Shown piece after piece: positions 56,501-63,363 of a stretch of 64,000 bases of DNA (positions are counted from its first letter, which is position 1; each line of letters opens with the position of its first letter). The notes below the pieces were generated by a model, which saw only the letters and a list, made by a program, of their open reading frames with translations, did no database searches and was not told the DNA's origin. Both the position numbers and the translations under genes were made by a program. Location: NCBI GenBank assembly GCA_934464615.1, contig CAKSKA010000011.1:1-64000 (forward strand). The letters are read 5' to 3'. The DNA is from an uncultured Eubacteriales bacterium (lineage in GTDB: Bacteria; Bacillota; Clostridia; Oscillospirales; Acutalibacteraceae).

Positions 56501-56697
56501 GTCATAATTTCGGCGACAGCGATAAGGACGTATGTTACAACAGCATACCCAAACTGTACAGAAATATGTACATTGAGCCGCGCAACAAAGAGTTCGCAAA
56601 TATTAACAGAATCAGATATAAGTTCAACGAAGATACTTACAGATTGCTTGAGTTACTCGGAGTTGATAAAGATTCGGTTTATATCTACAGCGAATAG
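50572..56697 (+). CDS. Giant secreted repeat protein with C-terminal beta-helix (copy 2, four complete repeats)
   Basis: 2,041 residues, same design as the upstream gene: signal peptide 1-34, four complete Ig-like plus LamG/DUF1080-like units (DNA about 50,698-51,848, 51,850-52,990, 52,994-54,130, 54,133-55,275), helical linker and beta-helix (about 55,420-56,694). The N-terminal first 100 residues and the last 130 are nearly identical to copy 1 at DNA level, whereas the middle differs more, suggesting gene conversion of the ends or recent duplication. Probable surface polysaccharide-binding enzyme. No cell-wall anchor motif seen. Confidence 0.8.
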   Translation: MRFRFEAKTKRVLSLVLTLAVILCSIALVPVRATSANGGGTPFYIGWGSPAIPMYENKYVDLKKTAVQFEKNGDFVNGNDIEWSLDAQETAGSTDIILDNSNKTLMAFSSGRYVLNATSANKSARIYVLVNKQGDEEFVLENQDFRTQNYDADKWYSGRHSQLIDNYYLNGCAYTYQSKPWYTVTGSRLYVGGGGGSASPLDYGNPIVMYDSDILNDFADYTVSAKVVLENSWGEDLSSRPNFSIIARGNINKADRTEGENVLDAASPSLFLTLRSYGGLCVVAKTPSGKQELATLNHGDTLYTPSAFESDESAVSAISQGGEYVTSGHIDKTRVVEMKLSGNDVKYSLDGQVVFDSTVANNKFFRFNEVNEQGMSAVTTGEYNAFNSDMANLNTGKGTVGFATGRRIVSIYDFKVTLNTDTMPEMSDIYFVKNSQPAIPMYAGTAIELDDLFIQFGDGTYKAGNYLTWRLNSGSNTLIDTTNGYLIAVSEGISSYIVTFGNKSCKVYVMVNEKGNSEFVLENIDFSADGFDSDKWYSGRHGQLLDNYYINESTYLYKARPWYTAQNGKLYLGGNGGGTSPYDFNNNLAMYDSEILKDFADYTISAKVAFENISTDNLSSKPNFSIVARGRINKAERTEGETVLEAEDKALFLTLRGYGGLCVVAKTPAAAQELGSLSHGDTLYTPAAFDSDETAITELSQGGTYATSGHVGTVRNIEMKLSGDRIRYTLDGQVIFDSEAEGNKYFRFGANNEQGMSAVTTGEYTNYHTDISAMDTGKGTVGFATGRRFVTITECKVTLNVESMPKAKDIFVVKDSQPAIPMYEETAIDFADLLIQFPDGTYTLGNNLSWQPVTAAGTMSDSTGITALTSGTAVYNVSDSETTRRVYVIVNENGNNEFVLENIDFSTNGFSDDDWYTGRHSQLIDNYYINGCSYVYMSKPWYTAQNGKMYVGGYDGGTGPLDYGNPVVMYNSDILNDFADYTVSAKFALENTYSEDLSSRPNFSIVARGRINKADRTAGENVFESDSSALFLTLRSYGGLCVVAKSPSGKQELGSLSHGDTLYTPSAFASDEAAVAAISEGGDHVTSGHIGTVRDVEMKLSGNNIRYTLDGQVIFDSEAEGNKYFRFNESNEHGMSTATTGEYANYNTDISAVNTGKGTIGFATGRRFVNVTECKVTLNIDRMPEYKEVFIVKDSQPAIPMYVRTMAELRSLVLQFPDGTYKLASAVEWQKVSGNSTTLNVPGTYLVTAQAGTDVYTVTSGNNSSKVYVIVNEKGNNEFVLENIDFSTQGFDNNKWYSGRHTQLIDNYYLSNSEYTYQSKPWYTAQNDKMYLGAAAAGTYNLDYNNTLAMYDSDILGDFADYTVKVKVTYENINSDDMSSRPNFSIVARGNINKADRTQGEYVLDSASPSLFLTLRGYGGLCLLAKSPAGTQKLGSLSHGDTLYTPSAFASDEAAVTGISEGGNYTTAGHVGTVRDIEMKLSGNDVRYSLDGQVIFDSAAGNSKYFRFGVNNEFGMSAATTGEYNSFNNDMANLNTGKGTIGFATGRRFVTITECKVILNVEKMPVTKERQYRQDFDEFLGTQNFSEADDEFYSRLDGLVGDLKHIIYNNTNDLRSKNGVNYYVSNEGDDTADGKSPQTAWKTLAKVNSYTFNAGDAVLLRRGDTWYENINAQNGVSYSAYGTGAKPRVFKAYNAMQGTWVLTDTPNIWRYEQTFDDKDIGNVVFNDGAFCGQRKFSVEDMTENLDFFISNQYAKVADTENKLYLRCEAGNPQDVFSQIDISRAGSIIFIATNGHDIAVNNLELRYAQDIAFMQGGKNISFSYCVCGWTGGTVFDNEAKARYGGGAGGWLFCENFSFEYCHIYEQWDSGVTPQYSWRDEVAGVFKNFTTTDCLFEGCQYTLEYFHTQKTVTDNGFDNMQFNYNICLDGGRGFGSDTQERVDASAYVKSWGHENTCVNSAITHNIFDRAAALSIEIIGHNFGDSDKDVCYNSIPKLYRNMYIEPRNKEFANINRIRYKFNEDTYRLLELLGVDKDSVYIYSE

Positions 56698-56708
56698 GCA
56701 ATTAAATG

Positions 56709-56783
56709 ATATCGGTGCGGCAGACGTACCGCACCGATATTAACAAAACAAAAATCTCACTTCTGCCGAAGTGAGATTTTTTT
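56709..56783. terminator. Duplicated double terminator, shared with feoB
   Basis: Same two hairpins as after copy 1 (ATATCGGTGCGG/CCGCACCGATAT and AAATCTCACTTC/GAAGTGAGATTT). The second also lies at the end of the convergent feoB gene. Confidence 0.85.
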
Positions 56784-58686
56784 ATACAATTATATGGTAT
56801 AAAAGATTGTTGAATAAACAAAGCAATATGCCTATAACAGTCGGCAGCAGGAAACTTACGGCAGTCCATTTAAAACTGCCGGTTTCTTTTTTTATTGTCA
56901 TAAGTGTTGTGGCACACGGCCAATGGAAAAGTGAGAATATTATTACATTAAGTGCGGTAAGCGCGGTCCATCCGTTAGATATAAGCACGGTTTTTAAAAA
57001 TGCCAGGTCGGTTATATCGGTTAGGGTGCCGCTGTTAAGGTATGCCAGCATAATTACCGGTATTACGGTTTCGTTAGCCGGTATTCCCATTATAAAAGCC
57101 AGCAGTATTACACCGTCAAGACCGAGTGCGCGGCCTACGGGATCTAAAAATCCAGATACAATTGACAATACAGTCATACCGTCTATACGGATATTTGCCG
57201 CAAGCCATATTATTACGCCTGCCGGAACTGCGGAAATAAGTGCACGCGAGAGTACAAACAGTGTTCGGTCAACTACAGACCGTACTATTACGCTTAAAAT
57301 TTTCGGGCGCCTGAACGGCGGCAGTTCCAATGTAAAAGATGAGGGAACACCCTTAAGCAGAGTCTTTGATAACAGGCGGGAACACAAAAGAGTTACCGCC
57401 ACCGACAGCATTATAAAAAGCGATAATAAAAGCGCGCTTTGTATGTTTCTTGCAAATGCACCGCCGCCGCTTATAAAAAATAAGGAGATCAACGCTATAA
57501 GCGTCGGAAATCTGCCGTTGCAGGGAACCAAACTGTTTGTGATAATCGCAATCAGTTTTTCGCGTTTGGAGTCTATTATGCGGCATCCTACAACTCCGGC
57601 TGCATTGCAGCCGAAACCCATGCACATTGTAAGGCACTGTTTACCGCAAGTGTTGCACTTTTTAAAGCATCGGTCCATATTAAATGCAACCCGCGGTAAA
57701 TAACCCAGATCTTCAAGCAGAGTAAACAACGGGAAAAATATTGACATAGGCGGCAGCATTACAGATACTATAAAACTGACTACACGGTATACACCGTAAA
57801 CTGTAAGGTCGCAAATAAAAACAGGGACGCTGCATTTAAGCAAAAAGCTGTAAACGGGTTTTTCGGCAGAAGCAAACAGACTGCTTAAAAGTTCCGACGG
57901 ATAGTTTGCTCCGCTTATGGTTATCCAAAAAATTACCATAAGTCCCAACAACATAAGCGGAATACCGAAGTACTTGCTTGTAAGTAATTTATCGGTTTTT
58001 AAGCGTCTTGCTTCGTTTGCGGTTTGTTTGTGTGTTACGGCCTTTCCGCAAATTTCTTCTGCTTTTTTAATGCGCTGCTCGGCAGTTCCCGCATCTTTGT
58101 CAAAATAGGGGTTAAGCGGCAGGGTGTCATGGGTTCTGAGTATTAATGCGTTAAGTTCGTCAAGTCCTTTACCGCTTTTGGCCGATGTTGCGGCAACGGG
58201 AACACCGAGTAAACGGGAAAGCATCCGCGTATCCACAAATATGCCGTTTTTCTCGGCTTCATCAATAAGATTTACGCATAGTATAACCTTTTCTGCCTTT
58301 TCGGCTATTTGGAAAAATAAATTAAGATTTCGGCTGAGCACTCCGGCGTCGCATATCACAACATTTATATTGTCTTTTCGGCTTATTATTTCATCCCGCG
58401 CAACATCTTCTTCGGCAGAGCGTGTGTTAAGCGAGTAACAACCCGGCAAATCCGTAATTACAATTCTTTTACCCGAAAAATCGTATGTACCTACTGCCGT
58501 TTCCACGGTTTTTCCCGCCCAGTTTCCCGTATGCTGCCGCTGACCTGTAAGTCGGTTAAAAACGCTGCTTTTGCCAACATTTGGATTTCCCGAAAGTGTC
58601 ACATAAATGTCGCCTGTATATTTGCCGTCGCTGTGCCCCAACAGTATTTTTCCGGTTGAATCAGCAGTCAGTCCCATAACACTCAT
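56782..58686 (-). CDS. feoB: Ferrous iron transport protein B
   Basis: 634 residues. N-terminal G domain with GNPNVGKSSVFN (G1, about 33-44) and DLPGCYSL (G3), then a helical spacer, and membrane gates (PPMSIFFPLFTLLEDLGYLPRVAF and NSLVPCNGRFPTLIAL motifs, with Cys residues typical of FeoB). Overlaps feoA by 26 nt; ATG 58686 (or ATG 58677 with AGAGG at a better distance). Imports Fe(II) using nucleotide hydrolysis. Within usual size. Confidence 0.93.
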   Translation of the reverse strand: MSVMGLTADSTGKILLGHSDGKYTGDIYVTLSGNPNVGKSSVFNRLTGQRQHTGNWAGKTVETAVGTYDFSGKRIVITDLPGCYSLNTRSAEEDVARDEIISRKDNINVVICDAGVLSRNLNLFFQIAEKAEKVILCVNLIDEAEKNGIFVDTRMLSRLLGVPVAATSAKSGKGLDELNALILRTHDTLPLNPYFDKDAGTAEQRIKKAEEICGKAVTHKQTANEARRLKTDKLLTSKYFGIPLMLLGLMVIFWITISGANYPSELLSSLFASAEKPVYSFLLKCSVPVFICDLTVYGVYRVVSFIVSVMLPPMSIFFPLFTLLEDLGYLPRVAFNMDRCFKKCNTCGKQCLTMCMGFGCNAAGVVGCRIIDSKREKLIAIITNSLVPCNGRFPTLIALISLFFISGGGAFARNIQSALLLSLFIMLSVAVTLLCSRLLSKTLLKGVPSSFTLELPPFRRPKILSVIVRSVVDRTLFVLSRALISAVPAGVIIWLAANIRIDGMTVLSIVSGFLDPVGRALGLDGVILLAFIMGIPANETVIPVIMLAYLNSGTLTDITDLAFLKTVLISNGWTALTALNVIIFSLFHWPCATTLMTIKKETGSFKWTAVSFLLPTVIGILLCLFNNLLYHIIV

Positions 58687-58909
58687 GCCTCTTTTCCACG
58701 GTTATACATTCGCTGTCCTCGCTGCGCAGCGCAATTACCGCCCCAAGTACCTTGTACGCCGTGGGCTCGCCGAACGGACTTTTAAAAAGCGGAATTATTG
58801 AGGCACCTTCTATTATTCCGAGGTCGCAAAGGCGCAATTTCATGTCACGCTTGTCACTTATGCTGCAAACTGTATATTTTTCACCGAGTGCGGCGTTTAA
58901 CAAATTCAT
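58661..58909 (-). CDS. feoA: Ferrous iron transport protein A
   Basis: 82 residues, SH3-like (KRDMKLRLCDLGIIEGASIIPLFKSPFGEPTAYKVLGAVIALRSEDSECI). Supports FeoB. Its ribosome site AGGAG is in the 3' arm of a hairpin directly before the ATG. Confidence 0.88.
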   Translation of the reverse strand: MNLLNAALGEKYTVCSISDKRDMKLRLCDLGIIEGASIIPLFKSPFGEPTAYKVLGAVIALRSEDSECITVEKRHECYGTDC

Positions 58910-58953
58910 AAAACTTCACTCCTACACTTAATAATATGCAGGAGTGAAGTTTT
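58910..58953 (-). promoter_or_regulatory. Hairpin sequestering the feoA ribosome binding site
   Basis: On the minus strand AAAACTTCACTCCT (58953-58940) and AGGAGTGAAGTTTT (58923-58910) form a perfect 14-bp stem with a 16-nt loop. The 3' arm contains the only Shine-Dalgarno sequence of feoA, 9 nt from ATG. Closed, it would block translation. Confidence 0.7.
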
Positions 58954-58972
58954 GGTTAGTTATGTTAAGATG

Positions 58973-59497
58973 TTACGCCCTGTTTACAACCTTATTAAGT
59001 TTTAAAGACAATAACTTTGCTGCCGCTATAGATAAAATGTCCTTTACAATATACGGCAGACTGACCGAAAGAAAAGCCGACCACAGTGTACAGCCGTAAA
59101 TAAATTTAAATTGAATTACACCGAGTATATGGCATAAGGCAAGACCTATAATTCCGCCTAAGACTGAAACAACATAATTCTTTTGCGAAAACAAACCGCA
59201 AAGGGTGCTTAAAAATATAAAACCGAAAATAAAACCGCCCGTAAGCCCTATAAGTACATTTACTCCGCCCGTAAAGTTTGAAAAGACAGGTGCGCCTACA
59301 GCGCCCAAAAGGATATAAACTACCGTCGGCACGGCGCCGTATTTTCTGCCGGCAACGTAACCCGCAAGTGCCACACCGAAGGTCTGCAATGTCAGCGGCA
59401 CGCCGCTTGGCAGTTTAATGCTTATTTGCGAACAAACCGCAATAACCGCCGCTAAAAGTGCAAAAAGACATATTTGTTTTGATGTTGCTTTTTTCAT
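58973..59497 (-). CDS. bioY: Biotin transporter BioY
   Basis: 174 residues, six helices. SGVPLTLQTFGVALAGYVAGRKYG and GGVNVLIGLTGGFIFGF are BioY signatures. S component of an ECF transporter. ATG overlaps the birA stop (ATGA), so translation is coupled. Confidence 0.93.
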   Translation of the reverse strand: MKKATSKQICLFALLAAVIAVCSQISIKLPSGVPLTLQTFGVALAGYVAGRKYGAVPTVVYILLGAVGAPVFSNFTGGVNVLIGLTGGFIFGFIFLSTLCGLFSQKNYVVSVLGGIIGLALCHILGVIQFKFIYGCTLWSAFLSVSLPYIVKDILSIAAAKLLSLKLNKVVNRA

Positions 59498-60456
59498 ATT
59501 TTAAGTGACACCTCCCCCGCGGACAGCACTTTTAATGTGCCGTCGGGCAGTTTTACCGTTAAATGTGCGTTGTCGTCTATATTAATTGCGGTAGCCGATA
59601 TTTCTTTACCGTCGCAAATAAATCCGACGCGTTTGCCTAAAATAAGGGAATGGCTGCGATAATAATTCATAAAATCTTTTTCGGGAAGTTTTTTGTAAAT
59701 TTCCGCAAAATTGTCAATTATCGCAGCGGTAAACTCTGCCTTTTTTATGTAAGAACAGTCACCTTTACATATTTCGCCGGCAATATTTTTTATGTCGGCG
59801 GGAAATCCGCCCGACGGTGCTGTTAAGTTGACGCCTATGCCAAGCACCGCATAATCCATATTTCCCGTTTCAATATTAAACGAGCCTTCCGTAAGTATTC
59901 CGCAAACCTTTTTACCGTGTAAAAAAATATCGTTTACCCATTTTATATCGGTGTTTACGCCGAAGACCGAATTTATCGCTTTGCTTACGGCAACGGCTGC
60001 GGCAGTGGTTATAAGCGTGTTGGCATGCGCAGGCAGGCTCGGCCGCAGCACAATGCTTATGTAAAGTCCGCTTAACGCAGGCGAATAAAATTTTCTGCCC
60101 AATCTGCCTCTTCCATCGGTTTGATTTTCGGCGATTATTACGGTAAACTCATTTTCGCCGGCCTCTGCGGCACGTTTTGCAAGCGTATTTGTAGATGTAA
60201 CGGTTTTGTAAAGCAAAATTTTGCAATCTGTCTTAAGCGCTTTTTTAACGGCGGTTTCTGACATAATGCTGTTTTTGTAGGATATTTCATAACCTTTATT
60301 TGTATAGGCGTCTATTATATATCCGCTTTTTCTTAACGAATTTATACTTTTCCATACGGCATTACGGCTTATATTAAGACCGTTTGCAAGTTCCTGTCCC
60401 GACACGGCGCCGTCCGCATTTTCAAGTATTTCCAGTATTTTTTGTTCAGTATTCAT
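59494..60456 (-). CDS. birA: Biotin-protein ligase / biotin repressor BirA
   Basis: 320 residues from ATG 60456. N-terminal winged HTH (about 1-60; GQELANGLNISRNAVWKSINSLRKSGY), then the ligase domain with GRGRLGRKFYS (biotinyl-AMP loop), KWVNDIFLHGKKVCGIL and a C-terminal SH3-like domain. Biotinylates carboxylases and, with biotinyl-AMP, represses biotin uptake. In operon with bioY and preceded by its own operator. Confidence 0.93.
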   Translation of the reverse strand: MNTEQKILEILENADGAVSGQELANGLNISRNAVWKSINSLRKSGYIIDAYTNKGYEISYKNSIMSETAVKKALKTDCKILLYKTVTSTNTLAKRAAEAGENEFTVIIAENQTDGRGRLGRKFYSPALSGLYISIVLRPSLPAHANTLITTAAAVAVSKAINSVFGVNTDIKWVNDIFLHGKKVCGILTEGSFNIETGNMDYAVLGIGVNLTAPSGGFPADIKNIAGEICKGDCSYIKKAEFTAAIIDNFAEIYKKLPEKDFMNYYRSHSLILGKRVGFICDGKEISATAINIDDNAHLTVKLPDGTLKVLSAGEVSLKI

Positions 60457-60472
60457 ATAATCACCGTATAGA

Positions 60473-60501
60473 ATTTTACAACTTGTTACATACATTGTCA
60501 A
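60473..60501 (-). promoter_or_regulatory. birA-bioY promoter
   Basis: On the minus strand TTGACA (60501-60496), 17 nt, TAAAAT (60478-60473). The -35 is within the operator. Confidence 0.8.
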
Positions 60502-60526
60502 CTAAAAATAAAAAATAGGTTGACAA
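60495..60526. promoter_or_regulatory. BirA operator
   Basis: TTGTCAACT (60495-60503), 14 nt, GGTTGACAA (60518-60526): 8 of 9 inverted positions match. This fits the Firmicute BirA operator form (TTGTwAAC...GTTwACAA with about 14-15 nt between). Confidence 0.8.
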
Positions 60527-60539
60527 TTAGTTATTTTTA

Positions 60540-60568
60540 TTGAAAATTTAAATTTAATGTGATATAAA
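60540..60568 (+). promoter_or_regulatory. Promoter for beta-helix lipoprotein
   Basis: TTGAAA (60540-60545), 17 nt, TATAAA (60563-60568), 32 nt before the ATG. Confidence 0.7.
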
Positions 60569-60599
60569 TTTATTAGTAATTCTTATTGGAGGAAAACCT

Positions 60600-62129
60600 A
60601 TGAAAAAAATTGCAGCAATAATTTTGGCAATTGCTTGCATAGCCGTATCAATGACGGCATGCAAAAAAGGCTCCGGCACCGGTCAGACCGGCATAAGCAA
60701 AAAACCGGAATGGGAAAAGGTTGAATTTACTGATATTCCCGGTGACACACGTGCAACCTTAACACAGGAAGAGGCAGTAAAAAAATATCACGCCAATACC
60801 GATTGGCGCATTTATTCTATACGTACAACCGAAACAACCGTTAAGCCGTCCGACGGCGGCACTGCTTATTATGTGTCAGTAAACGGTGTTGATACTAACG
60901 ACGGAACTTCACCGGAAAAGGCAATCGCCACACCCGGCGCTATATCCAGACTTCCGCTTAAAGCAGGCGATGTTGTTTATTTTGAGCGCGGCTATGTTTA
61001 CAGGGGCAGTGTTACCTGCCGTGTTGCAGGCGTTACATACTCTGCTTACGGTGAGGGTACCAAGCCCGAAATTTATGCTTCGCCCGAAAATGCCGCGGCA
61101 GAAGGCTGCTGGGAAGCAACCGATACCGAGAATATTTGGCTGTACCATAATGCAGTAGGTCCGGATGTCGGTGCGATTATATTCAACGACGGCGAAGAAA
61201 TCGGCACAAAAGCATTTATTGTACAGGAAGGCAGCACAAAGCGCAATCCTACAACGGGCAAAAAATTTGAAAACTATAAAGATCTTGAAAAGAATTTCCA
61301 ATTTTTCCACAACAACGGTAAAATATACCTTTATTATGACGGCGGAAATCCGAGCGAGAAATTTGACAGCATAGAGCTTAATATTAAGCAAAATGTGTTT
61401 GCTGTAAATGCAGATAATATTACTATAGATAATATTTGCGTGAAATATACAGGCGCACACGGTATAGGCGGCGGCTCCTGCGACGGACTTACCGTTACTA
61501 ACTGCGAAATCGGTTATATAGGCGGATCTTTGCAGACTTCTACAACAAGATACGGTAACGGTGTTGAAATATGGGGACAGGCAACAAACTATACGGTTGA
61601 TAATTGCTATATTTACCAAGTGTACGATGCCGGTGTAACATTCCAGTACAGCACTAAAGAAGAGGGCGACAAAACAATAGAGGAAAACATTAAGTTTACA
61701 AATAATGTTTTTGAATACTGCAACTATTCTATAGAATATTTCCTGACAGCAGGAGATGAAAACACTTCATATATAAACAACTTTGAAATAAGCGGAAATC
61801 AGTGTTGGTTTGCGGGCGAGGGACTTTGCAGTCAGCGTCCGGACAAAACAGGAAACGCTCACATAAAGAGTTGGGGACATAATAACTATTCGCGCGGTAA
61901 TTTCGTCGTTAAGGATAATATGTTTGCATTGGCAAGCAATATGCTTGTTGAAACATATTCCAAAAACGATTACAAAGCAACATATGACAATAATATTTAC
62001 CTGCAGAACGAAAGGCGCAAGCTCGGACGTAACGGAAGTATGAAGGATAATACCGAAAGATTTTCCGAACAACAGGTTTTAAGTATAACAAACGATCAGA
62101 ACGCTAAAATTATAACCGTAAAGAAATAA
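60600..62129 (+). CDS. Beta-helix lipoprotein related to the giant repeat proteins
   Basis: 509 residues. Lipoprotein signal ending in MTAC (Cys21). After a linker to about 85 the rest is a beta-helix of the same family as the C-terminus of the giant proteins: YYVSVNGVDTNDGTSPEKA, LKAGDVVYFERGYVYRG, VTYSAYGEGTKPEI and a late GHNNYSRGNF block. GGAGG precedes ATG. Surface-exposed, likely a polysaccharide lyase or glycosidase; no active site assigned. Lone gene with terminator. Confidence 0.8.
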   Translation: MKKIAAIILAIACIAVSMTACKKGSGTGQTGISKKPEWEKVEFTDIPGDTRATLTQEEAVKKYHANTDWRIYSIRTTETTVKPSDGGTAYYVSVNGVDTNDGTSPEKAIATPGAISRLPLKAGDVVYFERGYVYRGSVTCRVAGVTYSAYGEGTKPEIYASPENAAAEGCWEATDTENIWLYHNAVGPDVGAIIFNDGEEIGTKAFIVQEGSTKRNPTTGKKFENYKDLEKNFQFFHNNGKIYLYYDGGNPSEKFDSIELNIKQNVFAVNADNITIDNICVKYTGAHGIGGGSCDGLTVTNCEIGYIGGSLQTSTTRYGNGVEIWGQATNYTVDNCYIYQVYDAGVTFQYSTKEEGDKTIEENIKFTNNVFEYCNYSIEYFLTAGDENTSYINNFEISGNQCWFAGEGLCSQRPDKTGNAHIKSWGHNNYSRGNFVVKDNMFALASNMLVETYSKNDYKATYDNNIYLQNERRKLGRNGSMKDNTERFSEQQVLSITNDQNAKIITVKK

Positions 62130-62135
62130 CAGATA

Positions 62136-62176
62136 AAAACAACCCCCGATTCTTTTATGAATCGGGGGTTGTTTTT
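62136..62176. terminator. Terminator after the lipoprotein gene
   Basis: AAAACAACCCCCGATTC / GAATCGGGGGTTGTTTT with a T-run. Confidence 0.92.
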
Positions 62177-62198
62177 ATATTGATTTTCAATGCTTTGA

Positions 62199-62579
62199 TT
62201 AATGTTTTTTAAAAGGTTGATACGGCGGGTATCTGTTTATGCAAGTCGCATAGCTGAAACCCTCCCAATCTAATTTTTGACCGCATCTGTCACAAAACTT
62301 TTGAAATTCCCTTTCAAACGATATTTTACAAGTAGGGCAAATGGGTGATGAAAAATATTCACCTTCACTTCTGTATGTAAATGTTTCGGTAATTTTCTTA
62401 GGTATTCTGTAAGAAAGTTCATCCGATAACACCTGATCATCGTATGTATCCTTTGCATAACTTATCTTTTTATAAAGAATGTCGGATATGCAACACTGCT
62501 TTTTAGGTCTCTTTTTTTCAGATTTTTTTGATTTTGTACTTTTGGATTTATCTGTTTTTGACAGGGATTGCGAATTCAT
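62199..62579 (-). CDS. Zinc-ribbon protein of unknown function
   Basis: 126 residues. Lys/Ser-rich basic N-terminus (about 1-30) then CC near 29-30 and, towards the C-terminus, CPTC...CDRCGQ (about 81-99), a likely zinc ribbon. No membrane part. AAGGTG-like site upstream of ATG. Convergent with the lipoprotein gene. Not recognised. Confidence 0.6.
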   Translation of the reverse strand: MNSQSLSKTDKSKSTKSKKSEKKRPKKQCCISDILYKKISYAKDTYDDQVLSDELSYRIPKKITETFTYRSEGEYFSSPICPTCKISFEREFQKFCDRCGQKLDWEGFSYATCINRYPPYQPFKKH

Positions 62580-62807
62580 GTGTGTTTTACACCTTTCTTA
62601 ATTTAATTAATATTATCGGATAGTTCAATTTTAACAAAAAACGGTATTTTTTCATCATATATGGTAGTTTTCTGTCGAAAAAACAGAGTATAAGGACTAT
62701 TTTGTTTTATAGAATCAATATTGGATATAATAAATACGCATCTATAGGTTAATACTTAACTTATGGGTAGATTTTAAAACAAATTTGTAACTGTTATACT
62801 TAACACG
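62580..62807. other. Intergenic region
   Basis: 228 nt between divergent genes, AT-rich, holding promoters for both sides. No inverted repeat or RNA family stands out. Confidence 0.4.
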
Positions 62808-62810
62808 GTG

Positions 62811-63152
62811 ATGTTAATGTTGGACTATAAGGCGATAGGAAGAAGGATAGCCTTTTACCGTAAAAAGATTGATATGACACAGTCCGTACTGTCTGAAAAG
62901 CTTGATATAACGGAAAGTTATATAAGTCAGGTAGAACGGGGAACAGCCAAAATATCGCTTTCCAGATTGGATGAAACAGCGGATATTTTAGGTGTTGATA
63001 TTGCGTATCTGGTTTCCGATAGGGTTGCAGATAATGGCCCTTTTGTTAATTCGGAAATATTTGAGATTATAAAAGATTGGGATAAACAAAAGACCGATTT
63101 TCTTATACATTTGCTTATTTGTGCCGATAATCAATTTAACGGTAAAAACTGA
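62811..63152 (+). CDS. XRE-family transcriptional regulator
   Basis: 113 residues from ATG 62811 (GTG 62808 is next to it). Helix-turn-helix at about 7-62 (IGRRIAFYRKKIDMTQSV..., ESYISQVERGTAKIS) and a C-terminal helical domain that could dimerise. Typical single-domain Cro/CI-like regulator. Confidence 0.85.
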   Translation: MLMLDYKAIGRRIAFYRKKIDMTQSVLSEKLDITESYISQVERGTAKISLSRLDETADILGVDIAYLVSDRVADNGPFVNSEIFEIIKDWDKQKTDFLIHLLICADNQFNGKN

Positions 63153-63166
63153 ATCTTGGAAAACTA

Positions 63167-63208
63167 AATAATAAAGCGATTCACACTATAGTGAACCGCT
63201 TTATTATT
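63167..63208 (+). terminator. Terminator after XRE gene
   Basis: AATAATAAAGCG-TTCAC / GTGAA-CGCTTTATTATT, followed by T-rich sequence. Confidence 0.75.
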
Positions 63209-63363
63209 TGATTTTAATAAAACCATTTTAAAATTGATATTAAATACTGTAACATAATATTTTTCTTTCCTTTCTTTATTTTTTCTATGGTATACATCGA
63301 GGAAAGAAATATTTATATACAGGATGGAGTTAATTGTGCAAATATTGGAAGGAGTGGAAAAAT

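Noticed and set aside
58910..58953. feoA-proximal hairpin as a terminator for bioY
   Set aside because: The stem is AT-rich and is followed at once by the feoA start codon, without a separate T-run; masking of the ribosome site is the better reading.
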